A stretch of 48,637 nucleotides of DNA, taken from contig JAFAOS010000453.1 in assembly GCA_019247515.1 (NCBI GenBank), positions 1-48,637 of the forward strand, given 5' to 3'. Under the pieces are notes generated by a model. It did no database searches and was not told the origin of the DNA. It saw only the letters and a list, made by a program, of their open reading frames with translations. Positions 29,980 to 38,345 of this stretch are shown here, in pieces. Each line of letters begins with the position of its first letter. Within the stretch, counting starts at the first letter, position 1. Position numbers and translations under genes: made by a program. This stretch comes from Chloroflexota bacterium. Its GTDB lineage: Bacteria; Chloroflexota; UBA6077; CF-72.

Positions 29980-32702
29980 TGGCGGTTGTTACTGATTCCC
30001 CGACCTCGACTGAACTTTTGACCGTCACCGTCGACGGCCACTCCATCGCTGTTCCGGCAGGCTCGAGCGTCCTCGACGCCGTCAATGCCGCCAGCGTCTA
30101 TATCCCGCAGCTCTGCAAGGACCCGGACCAGAAGCCGCGCGGCGCGTGCCGCACCTGCCTGGTCCAGATCGACGGCGTGCGCGGGTTCCCCGCCTCGTGC
30201 ACCACGCCCTGCGCCGACGGAATGCAGATCCACGTCGAGACGCCCGACGTGCAGCGCATCCGCCGCGGGGTGATCGAGCTGACGATGGGCATGCACCCGG
30301 ACGCCTGCCAGACCAATCGCCACAACACCCACAACGACGTGGTCGACGCCGCGCGGGCGCACGGGATCGAAACCCCGCGCTTTGGGCCGCTGCCCGATAG
30401 CTCCGTCGACACCAGCAACCCGTTCTTCGTCCTCGACATGCAGCAGTGCATCCTGTGCGCGCGGTGCGTCACGGCCTGCGACGAGGTCCAGCACATCGGC
30501 GCGATTGCGCTGCTCGGCAGGGGCGGCTCGATGAAAGTGGGCGCGTTCGAGGATCAGCCGCTGCGCGAGTCGATCTGCACCTCGTGCGGGTCGTGCTTCG
30601 CGGCGTGTCCAACGGGCGCGATCTACCCCAAGAAGGTCCGACCCGACGCGGTGCGCAAGGTCGAGACGACCTGCCCGTATTGCGGCGTCGGGTGCGGTAT
30701 CAAAGTCGACATCGCGGACAACGACCTGATCATCCGTTCCGATGACCAGCCCTCGAACGAGTCCAGTCAGGGGATGCTGTGCGTCAAAGGACGGTTTGGT
30801 TTCGAGTTCGTCAACCACCGCGATCGTCTGAAGAAGCCGCTGATTCGGCGCAATGGCGTGCTCGAAGAAGCCTCGTGGGACGAGGCGCTCGATCTCATCG
30901 CCGACAAGTTCGTCGAGTATCGCACCTCGTTCGGAGCGCTGGCTTCCGCCAAGGGCACCAACGAAGACGCGTACGTCATGCAAAAGTTCGCGCGCTCCGT
31001 CATGGACACCAACAACATCGACCACTGCACGCGCCTGTGCCACTCGCCGTCAGTGCACGCGATGCTGCAGTCGTTGGGCAGCGGCGCCACCAGCAATTCG
31101 TACGTCGACTACGAGAACGCCGGCTGCTTGATGGTCGTCGGCTCCGACAGCTCGTCGAACCACCCGGTCATCACCGTGCGCTTCCGTCGCGCCGTCAAGC
31201 GCGGGGCGATCCTGATCGTCGTCAACCCCAAGTGGACCGAGCTCAACTACTACGCCGACATCTGGCTGCGGCAGAAGCCGGGCACCGACGTCGCGCTGTT
31301 CAACGGCCTGGCGTACGTGTTGCTGGACGAAAACCTGGCCGACCTGGACTTCATTCGCGCGCACACCGAGGGGTTTGATGGCTGGGCCGAAGCCGTCCGT
31401 GAGTATCCGCCGTCGCTGGTGTCTGAAATCACCGGTGTGCCCGAGGACGACATCGTCAAGGCCGCGCGCGCCTTCGCGCGACCGCCGTTCAGCGGCTCGT
31501 GCATGATCTGGGGCATGGGCGTCAGCCAGCATTCCAATGGCACCGCCAACGCCCACGGCGTGATCAACATGGCCCTGGCCGCTGGCATGGCCGGCAAGCC
31601 GGGCAACGGCATCTCGCCCCTGCGGGGGCAGAACAACGTGCAGGGCGCGGGCGACGCCGGTTGCATCCCCGACAACCTGCCGGGCTATCAGGCGCTGAGC
31701 GCCGACAATCGCGAACGCTTCCGCCAGGTGTGGGGCCACATGACCGATCGCCCTGCCGGATTGACGGTCACGTCCATGGTCGAGGCGGCTGGTCGTGGCG
31801 AGCTCAAGTGCATGTACGTCGTGGGCGAAAACCCGTTCCTCGACGAAGCCAACCTGGAGCACGCCCAGCACGCGATGCGCGACCTGGAGTTCCTGGTGGT
31901 CCAGGACATCTTCCTCCAGGAGACCGCCCAGGCGGCCCACGTGGTGCTGCCCGCCTCGTCGTTCGCCGAAAAGGACGGCACCTTCACCAACAGCGAGCGG
32001 CGCGTACAGCGCGTGCGGCGGGCCATCCAGCCGGTTGGCGACACGCGGCCCGACTGGGAGATCACTTCGGAAATCGCCCAGCGGGTGTGCCGCAGACTGG
32101 GGCTCGATCCGTCGCAGTTCGCGTATGAGTCGCCTGCCGACATCTTCGACGAGATGGCGCGCGTCACGCCGATTGTTGCTGGGCTGTCTCATGCACGACT
32201 CGACCGTCAGGGCGGCATCCAGTGGCCCTGCCCGACGCCCGATCACCCCGGTACGCCGAACCTGTACACCGAGGACTTCCCGCGGCCAGGCGGCCTGGCG
32301 AAGCTGACGCCCGTCCGCCAGGGGCCGGCGGCCATGGAGCTGCCCGACGACGACTACCCGATCGTGCTGAACACGGGGCGGGTGCTGTACCACTGGCACG
32401 GCGGCACGATCACGACCCGCGTCGACGGCCTCGTGGACATGGTGCCGTCGGTGCAGGCGACGATCAATCCCGACGACGCCGACACGTACGGGGTGCGCGA
32501 CGGCCAGCCGGTGCGGGTGACCTCGCGGCGAGGCGAGATTATCTGCGAGGCGCGGGTCAAAGCGGAGGTCGCCCGCGGCGAGTTGTTCATGCCCTTCGTG
32601 AGCCTGCAAGGCGCCGCCGCGAACTTCCTGACCAACAACGTGTACGACCCGAATGGCATGCCCGAATACAAAGTCTGCGCGGTGCGCATCGCGCCAGGCT
32701 GA
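29979..32702 (+). CDS. fdsA: Formate dehydrogenase alpha subunit (molybdenum/tungsten enzyme)
   Basis: 907 residues from ATG 29979, overlapping the beta-subunit stop. N-terminal NuoG-like part: [2Fe-2S] domain (PQLCKDPDQKPRGACRTCLV), a His/Cys cluster segment (HPDACQTNRHNTH), and two [4Fe-4S] motifs (CILCARCVTACDE, CTSCGSCFAACPTG). The catalytic part has CPYCGVGCGI for a further [4Fe-4S], LCVKGRFGFEFV, and DHCTRLCHSPS in which Cys354, a UGC codon and not selenocysteine, is the expected Mo/W ligand. C-terminal molydopterin-binding domain is complete. Oxidises formate to CO2. Followed by a long repeat array. Confidence 0.94.
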   Translation: MAVVTDSPTSTELLTVTVDGHSIAVPAGSSVLDAVNAASVYIPQLCKDPDQKPRGACRTCLVQIDGVRGFPASCTTPCADGMQIHVETPDVQRIRRGVIELTMGMHPDACQTNRHNTHNDVVDAARAHGIETPRFGPLPDSSVDTSNPFFVLDMQQCILCARCVTACDEVQHIGAIALLGRGGSMKVGAFEDQPLRESICTSCGSCFAACPTGAIYPKKVRPDAVRKVETTCPYCGVGCGIKVDIADNDLIIRSDDQPSNESSQGMLCVKGRFGFEFVNHRDRLKKPLIRRNGVLEEASWDEALDLIADKFVEYRTSFGALASAKGTNEDAYVMQKFARSVMDTNNIDHCTRLCHSPSVHAMLQSLGSGATSNSYVDYENAGCLMVVGSDSSSNHPVITVRFRRAVKRGAILIVVNPKWTELNYYADIWLRQKPGTDVALFNGLAYVLLDENLADLDFIRAHTEGFDGWAEAVREYPPSLVSEITGVPEDDIVKAARAFARPPFSGSCMIWGMGVSQHSNGTANAHGVINMALAAGMAGKPGNGISPLRGQNNVQGAGDAGCIPDNLPGYQALSADNRERFRQVWGHMTDRPAGLTVTSMVEAAGRGELKCMYVVGENPFLDEANLEHAQHAMRDLEFLVVQDIFLQETAQAAHVVLPASSFAEKDGTFTNSERRVQRVRRAIQPVGDTRPDWEITSEIAQRVCRRLGLDPSQFAYESPADIFDEMARVTPIVAGLSHARLDRQGGIQWPCPTPDHPGTPNLYTEDFPRPGGLAKLTPVRQGPAAMELPDDDYPIVLNTGRVLYHWHGGTITTRVDGLVDMVPSVQATINPDDADTYGVRDGQPVRVTSRRGEIICEARVKAEVARGELFMPFVSLQGAAANFLTNNVYDPNGMPEYKVCAVRIAPG

Positions 32703-33209
32703 CAAGGAGTTACCCCAGGGGGGACCCAACCTGCTTAGCAGTCCCCCAGGGAAACCCAGTGGGTCAAACAGGCATCCCGGTGGGGGCGGACAGTTCCGGG
32801 GGGACCCCGTGGGGTCAACCAGCCACGGCACCCGTCGCGTCAACCAGTTGCCCAGAGGTCGAGGAGAGTATCCCGGTTGACCCCTACCCAACCCCAGGGG
32901 GTCGTAGGGGGTCCTCCCCGTACCTCGTCGACAGGACCCAAGTCGTCCGCCAGGAAGTCTCAGCTCGAAGCAGGACGCCTCGAGAGGCGGACACAGTCGG
33001 GTCAAACAGTTACCCCAGAGGGGACCCCGTCGGCTCAAACAGTTACCTGGAACTCGAGGAGTTTCCCGTCGACGAGACAACCCGATGGGGGTTGTAGGGG
33101 TCCTCCCCTACATAGTCGACACGACCCAAGTCGTCCGCCACCTGGGCTCGGCTCGAACCCAGGCCAGCCTCGGCAGCAATCTCGCGTTTACAATTGACGG
33201 TTACACCCC
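32703..33209. other. Intergenic region occupied by dispersed repeat family
   Basis: From just after the formate dehydrogenase stop the sequence is a mosaic of GGGTCAAACAG-like and CCCCAGGGGG-like motifs, then two fuller repeat units (32837-33165). Open frames through it are translations of the repeat. TACAAT at 33189-33194 could be a -10 element for the small membrane protein at 33210, but no good -35 is present. Confidence 0.6.
32837..33165 (+). repeat. Dispersed ~150-170 bp repeat, two units, plus polarity
   Basis: Units at about 32837-32996 and 32997-33165. Each runs: GGTCAA(A/C)CAGTT-type block, GAGGAG block, AACCC..GGGG(T/G)-GTAGGGG-TCCTCCCC hairpin block, then GACCCAAGTCGTCCGCCA and a Ser/Arg-rich-coding block. 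Stretches of 23 bp (32930-32952) and 24 bp (32959-32982) are exactly repeated in reverse complement at 44692-44714 and 44662-44685. Confidence 0.85.
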
Positions 33210-33464
33210 GTGTTGCCCTACTACATCGCCCTGTACGTCGTCGGCCTGCTCATCGGCCTTGGCGCCCGCATCGTCTTCGACGTCCCGCTGCGCCGCCCTG
33301 GCTCGCGTGAGCTCATCGGCCTGGTCATGTTGATCCTGCTCCTGTGGGGCGCCATCTCGATCACGCATACCCCGTTCACCGATGTGCTGCTGCCGATGGT
33401 CTGGGCCGGCACCGGCCTGCTCGCCGGCTTCGGCAGCCGCGAGCTACATACGGCCGACGTGTAG
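33210..33464 (+). CDS. Small hypothetical membrane protein
   Basis: 84 residues from GTG 33210. Three predicted membrane segments: ~4-22 (YYIALYVVGLLIGLGARIV), ~36-52 (LIGLVMLILLLWGAISI) and ~59-77 (VLLPMVWAGTGLLAGFG), with a short charged loop RRPGSRE. No family recognised. It is followed 21 bp later by the PdtaS-like kinase gene and may be co-transcribed with it. Confidence 0.7.
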   Translation: MLPYYIALYVVGLLIGLGARIVFDVPLRRPGSRELIGLVMLILLLWGAISITHTPFTDVLLPMVWAGTGLLAGFGSRELHTADV

Positions 33465-33485
33465 CCGGGCACGCAAGAAGCCGCC

Positions 33486-35018
33486 ATGGTCGCCGTCGAA
33501 CCCGAGCTCAGCCAACCAGAGTCGCAGCCAGCCGAACCACAGCAAGCCGGCGCACTCGAAGCGACGCACCACCTGCGCCCCGAGGACCGGGCGCTGCTCG
33601 ACAACGTGGCCGGCCACCTGCCGCTGCTGGCCGACCTGACCCACGCCGACGCGGTCCTCTTCGTGCGCGTCCACGATCAGGTGATGGTCGTCGCCCAGGC
33701 GCAACCCGTGCCCGTTCCGAGCCCATACGCCCGCCCGGTGGAGGTCGGCCGCACCATGGCCCGCGAGGAGGCGCCACTGGTCTTCAGGGTCCTGGTCGAC
33801 AGCCACCGCAACCAGGTGACCACGACGGTCATCCGCGGGGCGCCCGTCCTCCAGGAGGTCTTCGCCATCCGCAACGAGCGCGGCGAAACCGTCGGCGCGC
33901 TGCGCAGCGAGATGCTGCTCATCGAGCACGAGCGTCAGCGCAAGCGCCACGCCGTCTTTCGGCGGGCGATTGCCCGCGCTCGGGACCTGATCATCGCGGG
34001 TCGGATGCAGGGCGGCGACAAGCTCGGCCGGCTGGGCGTCCACGACGGCGTCATGGTCATCGACTCCAACGGCCGCATCGAGTACCTCAGTGCGCCTGCC
34101 GAATACCTGTACCGCCGCCTGGGCTATGCCGACAACCTGGTCAAGACTCAGCTCCAGGAGCTCGAAACCAACGAGTACATTTGCTTCAAGGCCATGGAGC
34201 GGGGTGTCTGTCTGGAGCAGCGCGCCAGGGAGCACGACCTGGTGTGGATCAAGCGCGTGGTGCCGCTCGTGTCCAGCGACGACGCGTCGCTGCCCCTGCC
34301 GTTCGTCGGCCGTCGCGGTGTGCCAACGGGGGCCGTGGTCGCCATCCAGGACGTCACCGACGAGCTGCAGAACGAGCAGGAGCTCAAGATCAAAACGGCG
34401 ATGATCCAAGAGATTCACCACCGGGTGAAAAACAACCTGCAGACTATCGCCGCCCTGTTGCGCCTTCAGGCGCGGCGCACCGACAACCCCGAAGTCGCCG
34501 AGCAGCTGCGTGAAAGCGTCGGGCGCATCATCTCGATCGCGGTCGTCCACGAGTTCCTGAGCCACGAGGAAAACAGCGTCATCAACATCCACGAAGTTTC
34601 CAATCGCATCCTGGGCGAGGTGCGCACCGGGGTGCTCGACCACAGTCGGCCGATCACCCTGTCGCTCGAGGGCACGCGGAGCTTCCTGTTGCCCGCGCAG
34701 CAGGCCACGTCGACCGCGCTGATCATCAACGAGCTGGTGCAGAACGCGGTGGAACATGCTTTCGTCGGCTTGCCGGGTGGGAGTATCGTTGTCACACTCG
34801 CGGAACAGGGCGACAGCCTGTGCATCGAGATTGCCGATGATGGCCGTGGACTGCCGGCGCAATTCGATCCTGTTCGCGAGGGCGGACTCGGACTGCAAAT
34901 CGTGCGCAGCCTGGTGCGCGAGGATCTCAAAGGTCAGTTCGAGCTCCTGACGAAGACGAACGGGAACGGCGTCCAGGCAGTAGTGTCGTTTCCGAAGTGG
35001 ATTGCCAAGGCGGAGTAG
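33486..35018 (+). CDS. pdtaS: PdtaS-like sensor histidine kinase (HisKA_2)
   Basis: 510 residues, no membrane segment. Residues ~25-165 match the N-terminal GAF-like domain of this kinase type (VGRTMAREEAPLVFRVL, VFAIRNERGETVGALR). Residues ~180-295 are PAS-like (HDGVMVIDSNGRIEYLSAPA). HisKA_2 carries IQEIHHRVKNNLQTIAALLR with His311 the likely phosphoacceptor. HATPase_c has NELVQNAVEHAF, ADDGRGLP and GGLGLQIVRSL. Partner is the ANTAR response regulator starting 14 bp downstream, as in the actinobacterial PdtaS-PdtaR pair. Confidence 0.9.
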   Translation: MVAVEPELSQPESQPAEPQQAGALEATHHLRPEDRALLDNVAGHLPLLADLTHADAVLFVRVHDQVMVVAQAQPVPVPSPYARPVEVGRTMAREEAPLVFRVLVDSHRNQVTTTVIRGAPVLQEVFAIRNERGETVGALRSEMLLIEHERQRKRHAVFRRAIARARDLIIAGRMQGGDKLGRLGVHDGVMVIDSNGRIEYLSAPAEYLYRRLGYADNLVKTQLQELETNEYICFKAMERGVCLEQRAREHDLVWIKRVVPLVSSDDASLPLPFVGRRGVPTGAVVAIQDVTDELQNEQELKIKTAMIQEIHHRVKNNLQTIAALLRLQARRTDNPEVAEQLRESVGRIISIAVVHEFLSHEENSVINIHEVSNRILGEVRTGVLDHSRPITLSLEGTRSFLLPAQQATSTALIINELVQNAVEHAFVGLPGGSIVVTLAEQGDSLCIEIADDGRGLPAQFDPVREGGLGLQIVRSLVREDLKGQFELLTKTNGNGVQAVVSFPKWIAKAE

Positions 35019-35031
35019 CCGGTTTAGCCCA

Positions 35032-35619
35032 ATGTCGGACACACGCATCCTTCTGGCCGAAGACGAGACCATCACGCGCATGGACCTGCGCGAGATGCTG
35101 GAGAACCTTGGCTACGTCGTGGTCGGCGAGGCCGGCGATGGCGTTGCCGCCGTCAACATGGTTCGGGCGCTCAAGCCCGACCTGGTGCTGATGGACATCA
35201 AGATGCCCGGCGTCGACGGTATCAGCGCTGCCGAAACGCTGGCCCAGGAACAGGCCACGCCGGTGCTGCTGCTGACGGCTTACTCGGACAAGGAGTTCAT
35301 CGATCGAGCCGTGGACGCGGGCGTGATGGGCTACCTGGTCAAGCCGTTCCTCGAAGCGCAACTGAAGCCAGCCATCGAGGTTGCCCTGGAGCGGTGGCGC
35401 GAGAAGCGTCAGATCGAACATGACCTGGCGCAGACACAGGACACGCTCGAGACGCGCAAGCTGGTCGAACGTGCCAAAGGGGTGCTGATGGACAGCCAGA
35501 ACCTGAAGGAAGGCGAGGCATTCCGTCGCATCCAGCGGCTGAGCATGAGCTCGCGCAAGAGCATGCGCGAAGTGGCGGAGGCCATCCTGCTGGCCCACGA
35601 AGCTGGCCGCTCCCTCTGA
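35032..35619 (+). CDS. pdtaR: ANTAR-domain response regulator
   Basis: 195 residues from ATG 35032. Receiver domain 1-~120 with acid pocket Glu10/Asp11, phosphoacceptor Asp55 (LVLMDIKMPG), TAYS and Lys104 (YLVKPF). ANTAR domain ~135-190 (ETRKLVERAKGVLMDSQNLK, FRRIQRLSMSSRKSMREVA). ANTAR regulators bind paired-hairpin RNAs and cause antitermination, so control would be at transcript level once PdtaS phosphorylates it. The downstream glycosylase frame begins at its stop. Confidence 0.93.
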   Translation: MSDTRILLAEDETITRMDLREMLENLGYVVVGEAGDGVAAVNMVRALKPDLVLMDIKMPGVDGISAAETLAQEQATPVLLLTAYSDKEFIDRAVDAGVMGYLVKPFLEAQLKPAIEVALERWREKRQIEHDLAQTQDTLETRKLVERAKGVLMDSQNLKEGEAFRRIQRLSMSSRKSMREVAEAILLAHEAGRSL

Positions 35620-35623
35620 CGTT

Positions 35624-36202
35624 CTGGGGCGTGAGTTTTACGCCCGTCCGACGCTGACCGTCGCCCGCGAGCTGCTTGGGAAAATCATCGTCCACGAGCT
35701 CGAGGGTCGACGTCTCGCGGGCCGCATCGTAGAGACCGAGGCGTACATCGGACCCCACGACAAGGCGTCCCACGCCCGCGTCGGCAACCGCGGGCGCGCG
35801 GCGATCATGTACGGGCCGGCAGGGTTCGCCTACGTGTTCCTCGTCTACGGCATGCATCACTGTTTCAACACGGTGACAGAGGCCGACGGCTACCCCGGCG
35901 CCGTGCTCATCCGCGCGATCGAGCCGCACGAGCAGACCCAACGCGGGACGGGTCCAGCCCTGGTGTGTCGCGCACTGGCGATCGATCGAGCCTGCACGGG
36001 CCTCGACCTCACCAGCTCGAGCCTCTATTTGAAGGCGGCGCCCTCGGTTGCGGACCAACAGGTCAGAGTCGGTCCGCGCATCGGCGTCGAGTACGCCGGT
36101 GAGTGGGCCGCGCATCCCTGGCGCTTCTGGGACGCCGACTCCCCGCACGTCTCGCGTCGAGGCGTAACAGGGACGACCTTCGATCCGGCGATGTTACGAT
36201 GA
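35624..36202 (+). CDS. 3-methyladenine DNA glycosylase (AAG/MPG family), non-canonical start
   Basis: About 192 residues if initiated at CTG 35624, or 199 from CTG 35603. The frame from 35549 to the first ATG (35807) has no ATG, GTG or TTG, yet family sequence is already present upstream of that ATG: REFYARPTLTVARELLGK, GRIVETEAYIGPHDKASHAR. The remainder (MYGPAGFAYVFLVYGMHHCF, PGAVLIRAIEP) is equally intact. It excises alkylated purines from DNA. The 5' end abuts the pdtaR stop (35617-35619), so initiation may depend on coupling. A gene caller starting at 35807 would lose the catalytic Glu (TEAY) segment. Confidence 0.82.
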   Translation: MGREFYARPTLTVARELLGKIIVHELEGRRLAGRIVETEAYIGPHDKASHARVGNRGRAAIMYGPAGFAYVFLVYGMHHCFNTVTEADGYPGAVLIRAIEPHEQTQRGTGPALVCRALAIDRACTGLDLTSSSLYLKAAPSVADQQVRVGPRIGVEYAGEWAAHPWRFWDADSPHVSRRGVTGTTFDPAMLR

Positions 36203-36215
36203 GGCTGGACTCAAG

Positions 36216-37346
36216 GTGGCAATGGTGCCAGCGCGACGTTCTACCCGTGCTCCCAAAACGTCGACCAACGGCGTTCACAATGGGGTGGTCGTCGCGCCTG
36301 AAAAACGGCCCCTGCCACTCCACGAGCAGCTCGGCTTGCCGCGCGAGCGCTTGTGCCAGATGTTCGAGACGATGCTGCTGGCGCGTGCCATCGACGAGCG
36401 CCAGTGGATTCTGAATCGGCAGGGCGTCCAGGCCTTTCACATCTCCTGCCAGGGCCACGAGGCCTCGGGTGTGGGCAGCGCCTTCGCGCTCGACCCGACG
36501 CGCGACGTGATGGTGCCCTATTACCGCAGTCTGGCCGCGGTCCTTGCCTTCGGCGTCACGCCGCGCGCACTGTTCCTTTCGGCTCTGGCCAAAGCCGCCG
36601 ACCCGATGACCGGCGGGCGACAGATGCCAGCCCACTACGGACTTGCCAGCGCACGCATCCTGACCAGTGGCAGCCCGGTCGCCACCCAGATTCCGCACGC
36701 CACCGGAGCCGCCCTGGCCAGTAAGATCCGTGGCGACGGCGGCGTCAGCATCGTCTACTTCGGCGACGGCGCCTCGTCTAAAGGCGATTTCCACGAAGGC
36801 CTCAACTTCGCGGCCATCCACAAACTGCCGGCGATCTTCGTCTGCGAGAACAACCACTACGCGATCAGCGTGCCCACCTCCAAGCAGATGGCGGTTCACA
36901 GCGTGGCGGATCGCGCCGTTGGCTACGGCATGGTCGGCGAGTCAGTCGACGGGACCGATGCACTGGCGGTGTATCGGTCGGTCAAACTGGCCGCGGACCG
37001 CGCTCGGGGCGGCGAAGGGCCGACGCTGATCGAGTCCAACGTGGTGCGGCTCACGCCGCATTCGTCGGACGATGACGATCGACGCTATCGACCCGAGTCG
37101 GACCGTCAGGAGGCGCGCCATCACGATCCGATCGCCGTGTTCGCAGAGTACCTGCATTCCCACGGCCTTCTGTCGGCGGAAGACGAAAGCGGCATGCGCG
37201 AACGCGTCCAGCAGGAAGTGGACGCCGCCCTGGCCGAAGCTGAAGCGGCGCCGGCGCCCGCGCCCGAGACCGCGTTCGAGCACGTCTACGCGGGTGTGAA
37301 AATGCCGAACTTTCGAGAGGCGCTCCGTGACGAGCATGTCTCCTGA
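36216..37346 (+). CDS. 2-oxoacid dehydrogenase E1 component, alpha subunit
   Basis: 376 residues from GTG 36216; ATG 36222 is nearly equivalent. Thiamine-diphosphate-dependent decarboxylase of a pyruvate or branched-chain 2-oxoacid dehydrogenase complex. Visible are MMLARAIDER-like ETMLLARAIDERQWILNRQG, GGRQMPAHYG, the ThDP motif (YFGDGASSKGDFHEG to CENNHYA) and a Ser-containing phosphorylation-loop region. Sequence such as GRQMPAHY is typical of BkdA/PdhA alpha subunits; branched-chain versus pyruvate specificity cannot be settled. First gene of E1alpha-E1beta-E2-lipA. Confidence 0.92.
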   Translation: MAMVPARRSTRAPKTSTNGVHNGVVVAPEKRPLPLHEQLGLPRERLCQMFETMLLARAIDERQWILNRQGVQAFHISCQGHEASGVGSAFALDPTRDVMVPYYRSLAAVLAFGVTPRALFLSALAKAADPMTGGRQMPAHYGLASARILTSGSPVATQIPHATGAALASKIRGDGGVSIVYFGDGASSKGDFHEGLNFAAIHKLPAIFVCENNHYAISVPTSKQMAVHSVADRAVGYGMVGESVDGTDALAVYRSVKLAADRARGGEGPTLIESNVVRLTPHSSDDDDRRYRPESDRQEARHHDPIAVFAEYLHSHGLLSAEDESGMRERVQQEVDAALAEAEAAPAPAPETAFEHVYAGVKMPNFREALRDEHVS

Positions 37347-37361
37347 GGGAGAGGGAGGCCC

Positions 37362-38342
37362 GTGGCCGTCCTGAGCCTCGTCGAGTCGGTCAGAAAGGCG
37401 CTCGAAGAGGAGATGGCCGCCGACCCGACCGTCATCGTCCTCGGCGAAGACGTCGGCGTCCACGGGGGTGTCTTCCGCGCGACCGATGGGCTGATCAAGG
37501 AGTTCGGCGACAACCGCGTCATCGACACGCCCCTGGCCGAGCTCGGCATCGCCGGCGTCGCGATCGGCGCGGCAATGAACGGGTTGCGGCCGGTCGCGGA
37601 AATCCAGTTCGCCGACTACATCCACCGGGCGTACGACCAGATCGTCAACGAAGCCGCCAAGATTCGTTACCGCTCCAACGGCACATTCGCCTGCCCCGTC
37701 GTGTTCCGCGCGCCATTCGGGGCGGGCGTCCATGGCGGCCTGTACCACTCCCAGAGCGTGGAGGCGCTGTTCTTCCACGTGCCGGGCCTGAAGATCGTCG
37801 TGCCGAGCACGCCCTACGACTGCAAGGGCCTGCTCAAAAGCTCTATTCGCGACGACGACCCGGTGCTGTTCTTCGAGCACAAGAAGAGCTACCGGCGCTT
37901 GCGCGGCGAGGTGCCCGACGGCGACTACGTGGTGCCGCTGGGCCGCGCCGACCTGAAGCGGTCGGGCAAGGACCTGAGCATCATCACGTACGGCATCGGC
38001 GTCCACCTGGCGCTGGAAGCGAGCGAACGACTGGCCGGCGACGGCATCGACGTCGAGATCCTCGACCTGCGCACCCTGCTGCCGCTGGACACCGACGCCA
38101 TCAAAGAAACGGTGGCGCGGACGAGCAAGGTGCTGATCTTGCACGAGGACAACAAGACCGGCGGCATCGGCGCCGAAGTGGCGGCGCTGATCGCCGAGGA
38201 AGCTTTCGAGGAGCTTGACGGACCCATCATGCGTCTGGCCGCTGCCGATACGCACATCCCCTACGCGCCGTCGCTGGAAGAAGCCATCCTGCCCAACGCC
38301 GACGACGTGGTTCAGGCTGTCCGCCGCCTGGCCGAGTACTGA
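37362..38342 (+). CDS. 2-oxoacid dehydrogenase E1 component, beta subunit
   Basis: 326 residues from GTG 37362 with GAGGGAGG upstream. Transketolase pyrimidine-binding part (VIVLGEDVGVHGGVFRATDG, GIAGVAIGAAMNGLRPVAEI) and C-terminal transketolase domain (GIGVHLALEASERL, VLILHEDNKTGGIGAEVAAL). The EDVG Glu activates the thiamine cofactor. Forms the heterotetramer with the alpha subunit, 15 bp upstream; the E2 gene follows 3 bp later. Confidence 0.94.
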   Translation: MAVLSLVESVRKALEEEMAADPTVIVLGEDVGVHGGVFRATDGLIKEFGDNRVIDTPLAELGIAGVAIGAAMNGLRPVAEIQFADYIHRAYDQIVNEAAKIRYRSNGTFACPVVFRAPFGAGVHGGLYHSQSVEALFFHVPGLKIVVPSTPYDCKGLLKSSIRDDDPVLFFEHKKSYRRLRGEVPDGDYVVPLGRADLKRSGKDLSIITYGIGVHLALEASERLAGDGIDVEILDLRTLLPLDTDAIKETVARTSKVLILHEDNKTGGIGAEVAALIAEEAFEELDGPIMRLAAADTHIPYAPSLEEAILPNADDVVQAVRRLAEY

Positions 38343-38345
38343 TCG

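Noticed and set aside
31038-31040. Selenocysteine in formate dehydrogenase
   Set aside because: The codon at the Mo/W ligand position is TGC (Cys354), not TGA.
32222-33097. Plus-strand frame spanning the formate dehydrogenase 3' end and repeat array
   Set aside because: Out-of-frame shadow of the alpha subunit joined to repeat translation.
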